Below the pieces are notes generated by a model. That model had not been told where the DNA came from. It searched no databases and saw only the letters and a program-made list of their open reading frames with translations. A DNA stretch of 48,559 nt. Source: Ignavibacteriota bacterium (GTDB lineage Bacteria > Bacteroidota > Ignavibacteria > Ignavibacteriales > Melioribacteraceae). Positions within the stretch are counted from its first letter, which is position 1. Every line of letters begins with the position of its first letter. Both the position numbers and the translations under genes were made by a program. This document shows positions 18,771 to 26,464 of the stretch, piece after piece. Location of the stretch: NCBI GenBank assembly GCA_013112585.1, contig JABFGH010000033.1, positions 1-48,559 on the forward strand. The letters are read 5' to 3'.

Positions 18771-19703
18771 TTAGTTTATTTCTGCAGAGCCGAACGAAAC
18801 AGAAAAAGGTTTACAGTGAATAATAACATAAGAAAAATCACTTAATGAATAGCCGGGGGGAACCGAATACGATTGAGCTCCTGTTGTCGAGATCAGCTCG
18901 CCTAATTCCACACTATTTGCGCCAACACTATTTACAGGTGATAAATAAACATAAAGCCCCGGTCCGCTGCTGCTTGAAAAATCACTGCCGAAATTTAACG
19001 TTAGCTGGCTGTTCGATGAAACCAATTCAGCGCTGCCCGACACAGTATAACTTGTTGCCGGATTTCCCATAAATGTACCCGACTTGCTGTTACCCGCAAC
19101 ATCCACTCGAACATTCGAACTTTGAACTCCATCGTAGGAAGCGATAATATTTGCGGAGCCGGAATTGTTGGCTGTTGCCAATCCTGTAGTAGAAATTGAA
19201 ACAACATTTTCATCCGAACTGCTCCAAACAAAAGTAAGATTGTTAATCGGCTGGTTGTTTCCGTCAAATCCTTGGGCTGTAAATTGCTGTATCTCACCGG
19301 GCGAAAGTGATGCTGAATTTGGTGTTACAACAATTGAAGCTAATTGCTGATTGTTCGACAAAACAGAAATTAGTGTTGAATCACTTTTGTAACCTGATGC
19401 ACTAACTACAATCCATGCCTGACCCGCTGATATGCCGTTCACTAACCCTGTCTGGTCAACTGTTAGGATTGATGAGTTTGTGGATGACCAATTGAATTGC
19501 ACACTTGAAATTGGATTGTTTTCTGAATCGTAAGCGCTTGCCTGCAATTGCATACTTTCATTGACCAATAGGGATTGTGAGTTCGTCATGACCGAGATTG
19601 TGCCTTCCGTATTTGAAGATTGGGGATCCAGAACAAAATCTGTTTCAACGCAGCTGATTAAAAATATAATTATAATTGAAATTATTGATATTCTTTTTTT
19701 CAT
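18771..19703 (-). CDS. Lipoprotein with two Big2 Ig-like domains and a C-terminal DM13 domain
   Basis: 310 residues with lipobox FLISC (Cys18). Two bacterial Ig-like (Big2) domains cover ~35-115 and ~120-200, each with a WSS(S/T)..ILTVD or VVSIS..GLA pattern. The C-terminal ~105 residues fit DM13: SGTFMGN, YTVSGSAEL, NFGSDFSSSSGPGLYVYLSP, LGELISTTGAQSY and YVIIHCKPFSVSFGSAEI. The DM13 Cys is present, but the usual preceding Trp appears to be His. DM13 has been proposed as a redox or electron-transfer domain; that role is not proven. It is the upstream partner of the outer-membrane barrel gene. Confidence 0.85.
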   Translation of the reverse strand: MKKRISIISIIIIFLISCVETDFVLDPQSSNTEGTISVMTNSQSLLVNESMQLQASAYDSENNPISSVQFNWSSTNSSILTVDQTGLVNGISAGQAWIVVSASGYKSDSTLISVLSNNQQLASIVVTPNSASLSPGEIQQFTAQGFDGNNQPINNLTFVWSSSDENVVSISTTGLATANNSGSANIIASYDGVQSSNVRVDVAGNSKSGTFMGNPATSYTVSGSAELVSSNSQLTLNFGSDFSSSSGPGLYVYLSPVNSVGANSVELGELISTTGAQSYSVPPGYSLSDFSYVIIHCKPFSVSFGSAEIN

Positions 19704-19860
19704 AATACTAAACCCAAATTGGGATTAAACCTTTTTAATAAGACTACTTATCTTAGAATAAATTTAATACCAGAGTTGGGGGAATTCATCACGAAAGTAT
19801 CACGGAAATATTAATTATTTAAACTATCCTCCATTAATCACAGCAAGTTTAAATTTATAC

Positions 19861-20696
19861 TTGAACTACTCCGTAGTTCATTCCCGTATTGTACTCTTTT
19901 ACTACGGATTTTATCCGCAGCTATTAAACTTTAACCCATTCGGGGTAATTTGTTTTACTACAAAGCAGCCCAATATAAATAACCGTAGGGAAGAGTGACT
20001 GTGTGAAAATTACACTAAGTTTTCTCACTTTCTATTAGAAACCATTGAATAACATATGTTTTGTCATTGCTTCCAAAGGAATCCCTTCGGGAGAATCTCG
20101 ATGTTTTTCAATCAAGATGCGGCAATCTCTCACTTTTCGGCAGATTGCTTCTCCCGCCTAAGCGGGATCGCAATGACCCGAACAAGTTTATTTAGAGGTT
20201 ATTCAAAGGCTTCTATTAATAACTTGGAAGACCGGACTACGAAAGTAGTCCAAGTTAAATAGCTATGGATGCAATCCATAGAAAAACAAAATAGATGAAA
20301 CCCAAAGAACTGCAGCGCAGTTCAAGTAAATATTTTAACTGCATTCGCAGTCCCAAAACAAATTCGACAAAAATGAGTGAATTTAAATTTTACTTTTCTT
20401 CGGGGTAACTTGGTGTGACCACAAAGCAGCCTAATAAAATTAACCGTTGGGAAGAGAGGCTGTAAGAAAAATACACTAAGTTGTATCGTAGGTTGTTTAA
20501 TATTTTTGGGAAGAAAGGACTACGAATGTAGTCCAAGTTAAATAGCTATGGATGCAATCCATAGAAAAACAAAATAGGTGAAACCCAAAGAACTGCAGCG
20601 CAGTTCAAATAAATATTTTAACTGCATTCGCAGTCCCAAAACAAATTCGACGAAAATGAGTGAATTAAAATTTTACTTTTCAAAAAAAATATTTCT
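19861..20696. repeat. Intergenic repeat block: hairpin arrays with a MITE inserted
   Basis: No gene lies between 19704 and 20696. From 20234 a segment holds four hairpins in series: GGACTAC..GTAGTCC (20234-20251), CTATGGAT..ATCCATAG (20263-20281), GAACTGC..GCAGTTC (20307-20323) and ACTGC..GCAGT (20338-20351). The same segment recurs nearly identically 283 bases later (20517-20681). The spacer starting CGGGGTAA at 20401 matches one at 19941, and a diverged hairpin pair (GAACTAC..GTAGTTC, CGGAT..ATCCG) starts at 19863. The structure is thus about three units, with the MITE copy at 20038-20210 sitting between unit 1 and unit 2. Confidence 0.85.
20038..20210. mobile_element. MITE-like element, copy 2, with 8-bp direct repeats
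   Basis: 173 bases with the same ends as the copy at 17740-17893: TTGAATAACATATGTTTTG..TCATTGC at left and GCAATGACCCGAACAAG..GGTTATTCAAAGGC at right. The ends form an imperfect terminal inverted repeat around TTGAATAAC. It is flanked by TTCTATTA at 20030-20037 and 20211-20218, as expected for a target-site duplication. The interior contains two small palindromes (20072-20095 and 20153-20166) that recur in the tRNA-like fragment at 40555-40652. Confidence 0.75.
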
Positions 20697-22250
20697 TCAA
20701 CTAGTATTCAATCGTTTCTCAATTTCTTTGGCTGATTTTGTCATTGATAGTCCGCCCAACGCCGTGCAGCGTAATGTCCGCGGCATTGATTCTGCAACTT
20801 CAGCCATGGAATCAATTACTTCATCGAGGGGAATTAAATGATTATAATTTGCAAGTGCCATGTTTGCACATGAAAGCGCATTTGTTGCCGCCATAATATT
20901 TTTACCGAGACAAGGAGCCTCAACTCTGTTAGCGATTGGGTCGCAAGTCATTCCAAAGGAATTTTGCAATGCAACCGAAGCTGCGGATATTGACTGCTCC
21001 AATGTTCCGTCTGCTAAGTAAACTAATGCCGCAGCAGCCATACCTGATCCGGAACCGCACTCAGCCATGCAGCCGCCAACCTCTGCCGCAAATGTTGAAT
21101 GCTTGGAAATAAACACTCCAATAATTGCAGAGGCGATCATTGCTTTAACAATTTTGTCTTCATTTATTTTCATTGAATCTGCAATTCCTAAAACTGCGCC
21201 CGGCAAGGCACCGCATGATCCTGCAGTCGGAGCCGCAACAATTACTCCCATTGAGCTTTTAACTTCCATAATTGCTGTTACATAGAGTATGATTCTATTA
21301 ATAACTTCTCCGCCTATCAAAGTATTGTTATCAATCCGTGCTTTAAAATTTTTAGACTGATTGCCGAGAATTCTATCTTTGTATTCCGTTCCTTTTAATC
21401 CAAGCTCGACTGAGTCTCTCATAATCTTTACAATTGCTTTCATTTTTTCTCTTACTTCATCATGATTTAAATTCCCTCTCGCACTTTCATAATGAACTGC
21501 AAGTTCCCATAGATCAAGATTTTTATCCTTGTTGTATTCCAGCATTTCTTCACAATTAGTAAAGGGGACTTCAATATTTTTTCTAGATAGAATTGGAAGC
21601 ACGGGTGAAAGTTTTTTAATTGATTTCACCTCATCCAACTTTTTTAATTCATTTAATAACTCCTCATCGGGAAATCTTTGCGCTTTAATTTCAATAAAAC
21701 TTTCTTTACCCAAGCAGATATTCAGTTCATCAAAAACAAAATTGTTTTCAAAAAACATTTTTACTTTTTCGCTATTGGAAGTGTAAACCAGTGTTTCAAA
21801 ATAATCTCCTTCAATTAATAATTCTGCGCCGTCAATTTTTATAATTTCAATCATCCCTCCGCCCGTTGATAGTGCGGTTAATCTTCTAATCTCCCTCTTA
21901 TTTCTTAATTCAATTTCGTAAGTGTTAGGATGTGATGCGGATATATCTGTAATCTCAATATTTATTTTCATTCCGGCATCGGCAATTGCACTTTTGTAGC
22001 TCGGCAGTCTTTCATCAAAAGCTTCCCAGCCTAACAGCCCTGCAAAAAACCCCATATCGGAACCCTGGCTTTCATGTGTAGTTGCAAGTGAGCCGTTCGG
22101 ATCGAACTTGATATTCATTTCATCTATTTTGCCCTCCATTAATTCTCTGCAAAGCCTGCCTATTCTAACAGCGGCGGCACAATGTGAACTTGAAGGACCC
22201 CGCATAACCGGACCGATTACATCATTGAAAATACTTGGATAATTTGCCAT
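20697..22250 (-). CDS. sdaA: L-serine ammonia-lyase (iron-sulfur L-serine dehydratase), single chain
   Basis: 517 residues. It converts L-serine to pyruvate and ammonia in the cytoplasm. The N-terminal beta domain carries GPSSSHCAAAVRIGRL (~18-33). The C-terminal alpha domain carries PTAGSCGALPGA, GGCMAECGSGSG and CDPIANRVEAPCLGKN, which supply the Cys ligands of the 4Fe-4S cluster. It is slightly longer than the ~455-residue E. coli enzymes, and the two domains that are separate subunits in some Gram-positives are fused here. The gene stands alone; its 3' end touches the hairpin repeat block. Confidence 0.93.
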   Translation of the reverse strand: MANYPSIFNDVIGPVMRGPSSSHCAAAVRIGRLCRELMEGKIDEMNIKFDPNGSLATTHESQGSDMGFFAGLLGWEAFDERLPSYKSAIADAGMKINIEITDISASHPNTYEIELRNKREIRRLTALSTGGGMIEIIKIDGAELLIEGDYFETLVYTSNSEKVKMFFENNFVFDELNICLGKESFIEIKAQRFPDEELLNELKKLDEVKSIKKLSPVLPILSRKNIEVPFTNCEEMLEYNKDKNLDLWELAVHYESARGNLNHDEVREKMKAIVKIMRDSVELGLKGTEYKDRILGNQSKNFKARIDNNTLIGGEVINRIILYVTAIMEVKSSMGVIVAAPTAGSCGALPGAVLGIADSMKINEDKIVKAMIASAIIGVFISKHSTFAAEVGGCMAECGSGSGMAAAALVYLADGTLEQSISAASVALQNSFGMTCDPIANRVEAPCLGKNIMAATNALSCANMALANYNHLIPLDEVIDSMAEVAESMPRTLRCTALGGLSMTKSAKEIEKRLNTS

Positions 22251-22544
22251 GCAGTTTTTCCTTTCATAAAAATTTCTTGTTTGAAGTTAATAAATGAATT
22301 TTTAGAATGCAGAAGATTTTTGAGAAGGTTAGGAGGTTAGGTCAAAAAAAATAGTATTTGAACTTATGATTTGCAAAAATTATCTTATGCATGCAAGATT
22401 GAGAAATGAGATAGAGTTTTCTGCATGATCTTATATGCGTGATTTTTTATCAAGATTTATTAATAGATTATTTAAATAATAAATTGTTGTCTGCTTTTTA
22501 CTGTATTCAATATTGTTAATGGTAAAAACCGGCAGGAGGTCTGC

Positions 22545-24029
22545 ATGAAAATCTTCTCAAAAAAATCGTTTGTGCTTTTTGCGATATCAGCTCTAAGTCC
22601 AATTTTATTGCTCAGCCAAACTTTTGAAAAAAGCATTTTAGTTAATATCCCCGGTGACAATTATGACCTCGATTTGCTTTCCACTGATCCACATTACGGA
22701 GCTGAAGCTTTTATCACGTGGGTAAATAAAATTGATTCAACTTACACAGTGTATTTGAAAAGAATCTCTCCCGAAATTAGTGACAGCAATATTGTCGTTG
22801 CTTCAGATGATGGGATTAAATCAAATCCTAAAATAGCTTTTAACCGATATGCGCAGGGAATTAAAATTGTATGGCAAATTTACAGCAATAATTATTACAA
22901 AATAATTAGCACTAACTATTCTAATGATTCTCTCAGCAGTCCATTTGTAATTCAAGATTCTTTAACTAACGATCCGCAGATAACTTTAAGTACTCACAGA
23001 TTAGCTTGGATATATAATGACAGCTTATTCATCAATGAGTTCTATCCAAGTCTTGGCGACCCAATATTAGTTGATAGTTCAATTTGTGCTTCACCAAATA
23101 TTTTGAAAGATGATGCTATTCAGTTTACCCAAATTCTTTATGAAAGAATTGAGAACGTTAACCATCAAATATATTTTGCAGAATTCAAAGACTTTCCAAA
23201 TCCTAAATGGACTTATGAATTGATCTCAGATGGAGATAATAGAAATCCAAATTTTGGAATAATGGGTGGTGTATCATTTGAAAAGATTGAAAATGATATT
23301 TCAAGGATAATGTATTCATCGTACGGGACTTACATGCTGGAAATAACCGAAAACACAAATTGCAATTTTAAGAATCCAAATGTTTTTTCTTACCCTGTTA
23401 CAACAAGCCCGGATGATGAACAAACAAATTTTTTTGCTGCTTTTGATACTGACTCATTAACAAATAATAATGAAGTATTTATTAAACCATTTTATTTCGG
23501 TTTGAGTTATGATCTCATTAATATCTCAAACAGTGAAGGTAATGACTACAACCCAAGAGCAGGTTATATTACGATTGATGAAACTATTTATGCGGCAATA
23601 TTTTGGCTGCATGATGATAATTCTAAAACTGATATTTGGATGGCGAAAACAGTCTTTGATCCAATTATTAACACTGTAAATGATGGAGACTTAAATTTAA
23701 GTTCATTTAAATTACAACAAAATTACCCAAACCCGTTTAACCCAACTACAAAAATTAGTTTTACAGTTCCGTTATTTACACACCCCTCAATCCCCTCTCG
23801 AGAGGGGAAGGAGCGTCGCGACAGGGGTGTGTTGGTAACACTTAAAGTGTACGACATTTTGGGTAATGAAATTGCAACTCTAGTAAACGAACCAAAAGCA
23901 CCAGGCACATACAAGGTTGAGTTCAATGGTCATTCTTACGAAGGTCAGAATCTAACAAGCGGTGTTTATTTTTATAAGTTAAGTGTTGGTCAGTTTTCGG
24001 AGACTAAGAAAATGGTGCTGCTTCGTTAA
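22545..24029 (+). CDS. T9SS-exported protein with palindromic insert in its sorting domain
   Basis: 494 residues. The start has AGGAGG at correct spacing, and the signal peptide ends near LLLSQ. The body (30-385) is beta-rich with Asp/Asn-rich repeats that suggest a propeller, but I cannot name the family. The C-terminal T9SS sorting domain starts NYPNPFNPTTKISF. It is then interrupted by ~19 residues (roughly LFTHPSIPSREGKERRDRG) before resuming with VTLKVYDILGNEIATLVNE and ending KKMVLLR. The insert is encoded by a palindromic DNA element at 23778-23832 that is also found in the amidase gene. The reading frame is intact. Confidence 0.85.
   Translation: MKIFSKKSFVLFAISALSPILLLSQTFEKSILVNIPGDNYDLDLLSTDPHYGAEAFITWVNKIDSTYTVYLKRISPEISDSNIVVASDDGIKSNPKIAFNRYAQGIKIVWQIYSNNYYKIISTNYSNDSLSSPFVIQDSLTNDPQITLSTHRLAWIYNDSLFINEFYPSLGDPILVDSSICASPNILKDDAIQFTQILYERIENVNHQIYFAEFKDFPNPKWTYELISDGDNRNPNFGIMGGVSFEKIENDISRIMYSSYGTYMLEITENTNCNFKNPNVFSYPVTTSPDDEQTNFFAAFDTDSLTNNNEVFIKPFYFGLSYDLINISNSEGNDYNPRAGYITIDETIYAAIFWLHDDNSKTDIWMAKTVFDPIINTVNDGDLNLSSFKLQQNYPNPFNPTTKISFTVPLFTHPSIPSREGKERRDRGVLVTLKVYDILGNEIATLVNEPKAPGTYKVEFNGHSYEGQNLTSGVYFYKLSVGQFSETKKMVLLR
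23778..23832. repeat. In-frame palindromic element, copy 1
   Basis: Outer arms ACACACCCCT (23778-23787) and AGGGGTGTGT (23823-23832) are perfect inverted repeats. An inner perfect palindrome, CCCCTCTCGAGAGGGG, lies at 23792-23807, and a small GTCGCGAC palindrome at 23815-23822. The element lies wholly inside a coding sequence and keeps the frame. A copy with two base differences lies at 28286-28340. Confidence 0.9.
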
Positions 24030-24112
24030 AAATAGAGAAGGATAGAGTAGACCATTAAGAAAGAGAATTAAGTTTTATACTTAAAAGAAGTATACATAAA
24101 GGAGAAATTGTT

Positions 24113-25210
24113 ATGAAATTATTGATGGTTCTTATACTAGCTGCATTTTCAACAAATATTTTTTCTCAGAAAACAACCTATTCAAAGTATGAAGAGAGAA
24201 TGATACAGTATGCTAATAATGGCTGGCTTTTTGCTACTGTTTATGATTCACTTGAGATTGCACAAAAATCATTAGATTCCTGCTGGAAGTTCATAGATCA
24301 ATACCCTAACAGTTTTGCTAAATCCAATGTATTAACATATATGCTTGAGAGCACCGTTATCTTAACTGATGACATGGATAAGATCAATCCCTTGATCGAC
24401 TCAGTTTTAACATATGATAAACTCGCAAGCACACGTTTAAGAATGGGAGAAATATTAATTGAAAGAAATTTGGATTTGCAGCGTGGGCGAGATTATGTAG
24501 TAGATGCTTTTCCAAAATTAACGGTTAAGAATCATAAATTTCGCGCATTTCTTTTAATGGCACGATCAGATATCTCCTTAGGCAAATACACCTCTGCACA
24601 AAATAATTATGAAAAAGCTATCGAACTAAAACCGGGAAGAGTTTTAGTATTATATGAATACTTGAGCTTTTTAAAAATGAGTGAGTTTCATCAAAGAGCA
24701 CAAGAAGTTACATCATTGATTGAAGAACTAGAAGATAAAGCGGCTGAAAGTTTTTTTGAAAAATCAACCAACAGTTCAAATATTAACAAGAACATAAATG
24801 ATATATCAGTATTTGATTTAGATAGTAGCGTTGTTGCTTTAGATAAATATAATGGTAAAACAATTGTACTTAATAGGTTCAATTTTTACTGTCCTGCTTG
24901 TATAAAAGAATTTCCGATCCTTCGGAAAATGATAACCGAGTTTCCAGAGGTTGAATTTATTTTTATCTATTCCGGTATATCAATAAAGGAGTTAAAAGAA
25001 ATTTACTTGGCAAGAAAACAATTTAGTTTTCTGAAAGAACAAACAGTATTATTTGTAAGCAAAAACTACTATGATAAAATTTATGGCTATTCAGTTCCTC
25101 ATACTTTGGTTATTGACAAAAAGGGTAAGATACGTTATGATTATGTAGGCTATAACGATGATCTTGAAAATTTATTAAGAATGAACTTGTCAAAACTTAG
25201 TAAAGAATAG
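24113..25210 (+). CDS. TPR-containing TlpA-like thiol-disulfide protein
   Basis: 365 residues. Strong AAAGGAG before the ATG, signal peptide MKLLMVLILAAFSTNIFSQ. Helical TPR-like repeats cover ~25-215 (LGKYTSAQNNYEKAIELKPG is a clear unit). A thioredoxin-fold domain covers ~230-360, with active-site motif Cys260-Pro-Ala-Cys263 and a cis-Pro loop (SVPHTLVIDKKGKI). It is expected to act in the periplasm on disulfides of envelope proteins. It follows the T9SS protein gene by 83 bases on the same strand and may be co-transcribed. Confidence 0.85.
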   Translation: MKLLMVLILAAFSTNIFSQKTTYSKYEERMIQYANNGWLFATVYDSLEIAQKSLDSCWKFIDQYPNSFAKSNVLTYMLESTVILTDDMDKINPLIDSVLTYDKLASTRLRMGEILIERNLDLQRGRDYVVDAFPKLTVKNHKFRAFLLMARSDISLGKYTSAQNNYEKAIELKPGRVLVLYEYLSFLKMSEFHQRAQEVTSLIEELEDKAAESFFEKSTNSSNINKNINDISVFDLDSSVVALDKYNGKTIVLNRFNFYCPACIKEFPILRKMITEFPEVEFIFIYSGISIKELKEIYLARKQFSFLKEQTVLFVSKNYYDKIYGYSVPHTLVIDKKGKIRYDYVGYNDDLENLLRMNLSKLSKE

Positions 25211-25342
25211 AGACTTTTGAAAAGCCACTACGCTTATTGAAATAATCTATAACCTATCATATTTATTCAATTAATTAAATAAAAGAAATTCGGGATGCCG
25301 ACTGAGATAAGTAAAGTATAAAGATTTTGTTCAATCCAGATA

Positions 25343-25651
25343 TTACAGTAATGCTTTGTAATTTCTAGCCCCATGTAAAATTCTGTGTATAAGAATTGTC
25401 TTTCCTTCGATGGTATAGATAAGAATATAGTTCTCAATAATTAAATATCTGTAGCCAAGATTTCTAATTTCCTCATCCCTCGGAACCCTGCCTAATTCCG
25501 GGTTGCCGGATAATAATTCCAAATTCTTTTCAATTTTATCTGCCAGTTTATTTGCATCATTAACATTATCAGCAGCAATAAATGAAACTATTTCAGTAAA
25601 ATCTTCTTCAGCAATTTTAAGATTTCTAACTTCATATTTAGCTTTAGGCAT
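25343..25651 (-). CDS. RelE/ParE-family toxin
   Basis: 102 residues. It has the ParE pattern: N-terminal strand VRNLKIAEEDF, two helices with a DANKLADKIEKNLELLSGNPELGR motif, then YRYLIIENYILIYTIEGKTILIHRILHGARN. It overlaps the antitoxin gene by 8 bases, as usual for such pairs. The target (gyrase for ParE-like, ribosome for RelE-like) cannot be decided by eye; GYRYLIIENYILIY fits ParE better. Confidence 0.9.
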   Translation of the reverse strand: MPKAKYEVRNLKIAEEDFTEIVSFIAADNVNDANKLADKIEKNLELLSGNPELGRVPRDEEIRNLGYRYLIIENYILIYTIEGKTILIHRILHGARNYKALL

Positions 25652-25910
25652 TTATTGTTTTCCGAATGTTTGTCATAACTTGTTTCAGAGTTTTCCCCTT
25701 GTCGCCGCCGGCTTTTTGTTTTTGAGCAGCTGAAAGCTTGGTAAGCAGATCGAGTTTTAATTGTAAATTTGAGTAGTGAGTCATTGACATAACAACTAAA
25801 TCACCTTCACCATTTTTTGTTATGTAAATAGGCTCATTAGAATTGTGCGCTAATTCTGATATTTCATTTGATTTATTTCTTAGATCAGATATTGGTTTGA
25901 TAATTGGCAT
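25644..25910 (-). CDS. Phd/YefM-family antitoxin
   Basis: 88 residues. The N-terminal DNA-binding part PIIKPISDLRNKSNEISELA and the strand EPIYITKNGEGDLVVMSMTHY are typical of Phd/YefM. The C-terminal tail is basic and probably disordered until it binds the toxin. It is the first gene of the pair; a palindromic operator candidate lies just upstream. Confidence 0.9.
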   Translation of the reverse strand: MPIIKPISDLRNKSNEISELAHNSNEPIYITKNGEGDLVVMSMTHYSNLQLKLDLLTKLSAAQKQKAGGDKGKTLKQVMTNIRKTINA

Positions 25911-25939
25911 TTTAACTCCTCATATTTTTATCAAAATTA

Positions 25940-25955
25940 TATCATAATTATGATA
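25940..25955. promoter_or_regulatory. Probable operator of the Phd/ParE operon
   Basis: Perfect 16-bp palindrome TATCATAATTATGATA, 30 bases upstream of the antitoxin start and overlapping the expected promoter. Antitoxins of this family repress their own operon through such sites. The assignment is from position and symmetry. Confidence 0.6.
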
Positions 25956-26072
25956 ATGTCAATCAAATATTTATTTCTTTTTGATTCGTTTTTTTAATTC
26001 CAAAATTTATATGTGGTTAATTGTTAAATAAACCTATACTTTTGCATGATTCAATTATATCAAGGTTCAATA

Positions 26073-26414
26073 ATGAAAAATTTACTGTTACTCATAATTC
26101 TAATAACAATTAGTGCATGCAGCCAATCAACAAATAAAGAGAATGATTTTCTTAAGGGACAATTTTCATATTTTGCTGATGCAGCAATTTTTATTGATTG
26201 CAACACGAACACAAAATACCCTGTTGCCAAGGAAGGCGACTACTTAAATCTTGAAATGGAGTATTTAAAAACCGTTGAAAACGGTGGTGAAAAAGTCTTG
26301 GTTGAATTAAAGGGTAAAATAGAAGAAAGAAATAAGATAGAAGGTGAAGGGAAAACGAATTTTTTAATTGTTGAAAAATTCTTAAATATACTGCCAAATA
26401 AAAATTGCGATTAA
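26073..26414 (+). CDS. Small lipoprotein with NlpE C-terminal-like domain
   Basis: 113 residues from ATG 26073 (an upstream in-frame ATG at 26046 would put ten residues before the signal peptide). Lipobox ISAC (Cys16). The mature part YFADAAIFIDCNTNTKYPVAKEGDY..LEMEYL ... LVELKGKIEER ... FLNILPNKNCD matches the OB-like C-terminal domain of NlpE-type copper/envelope-stress lipoproteins, with its Cys pair at both ends of the domain. The N-terminal NlpE domain is missing. It precedes the amidase gene by 50 bases. Confidence 0.7.
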   Translation: MKNLLLLIILITISACSQSTNKENDFLKGQFSYFADAAIFIDCNTNTKYPVAKEGDYLNLEMEYLKTVENGGEKVLVELKGKIEERNKIEGEGKTNFLIVEKFLNILPNKNCD

Positions 26415-26464
26415 AATCTATTACTATTACGAATGAAAAATTTAGTTTTGAACATGGGGTTGGT

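Noticed and set aside
20056-20262. 68-residue ORF in the MITE-like element and hairpin array
   Set aside because: It is a translation of repeats; the two MITE copies differ in core and length, so no frame is conserved.
20231-20681. CRISPR array
   Set aside because: Two long copies 283 bases apart with internal hairpins and no regular spacers; no cas genes in the window.
25343-25910. Novel toxin-antitoxin type
   Set aside because: Both proteins fit the well-known Phd/YefM and RelE/ParE families with standard order and overlap.
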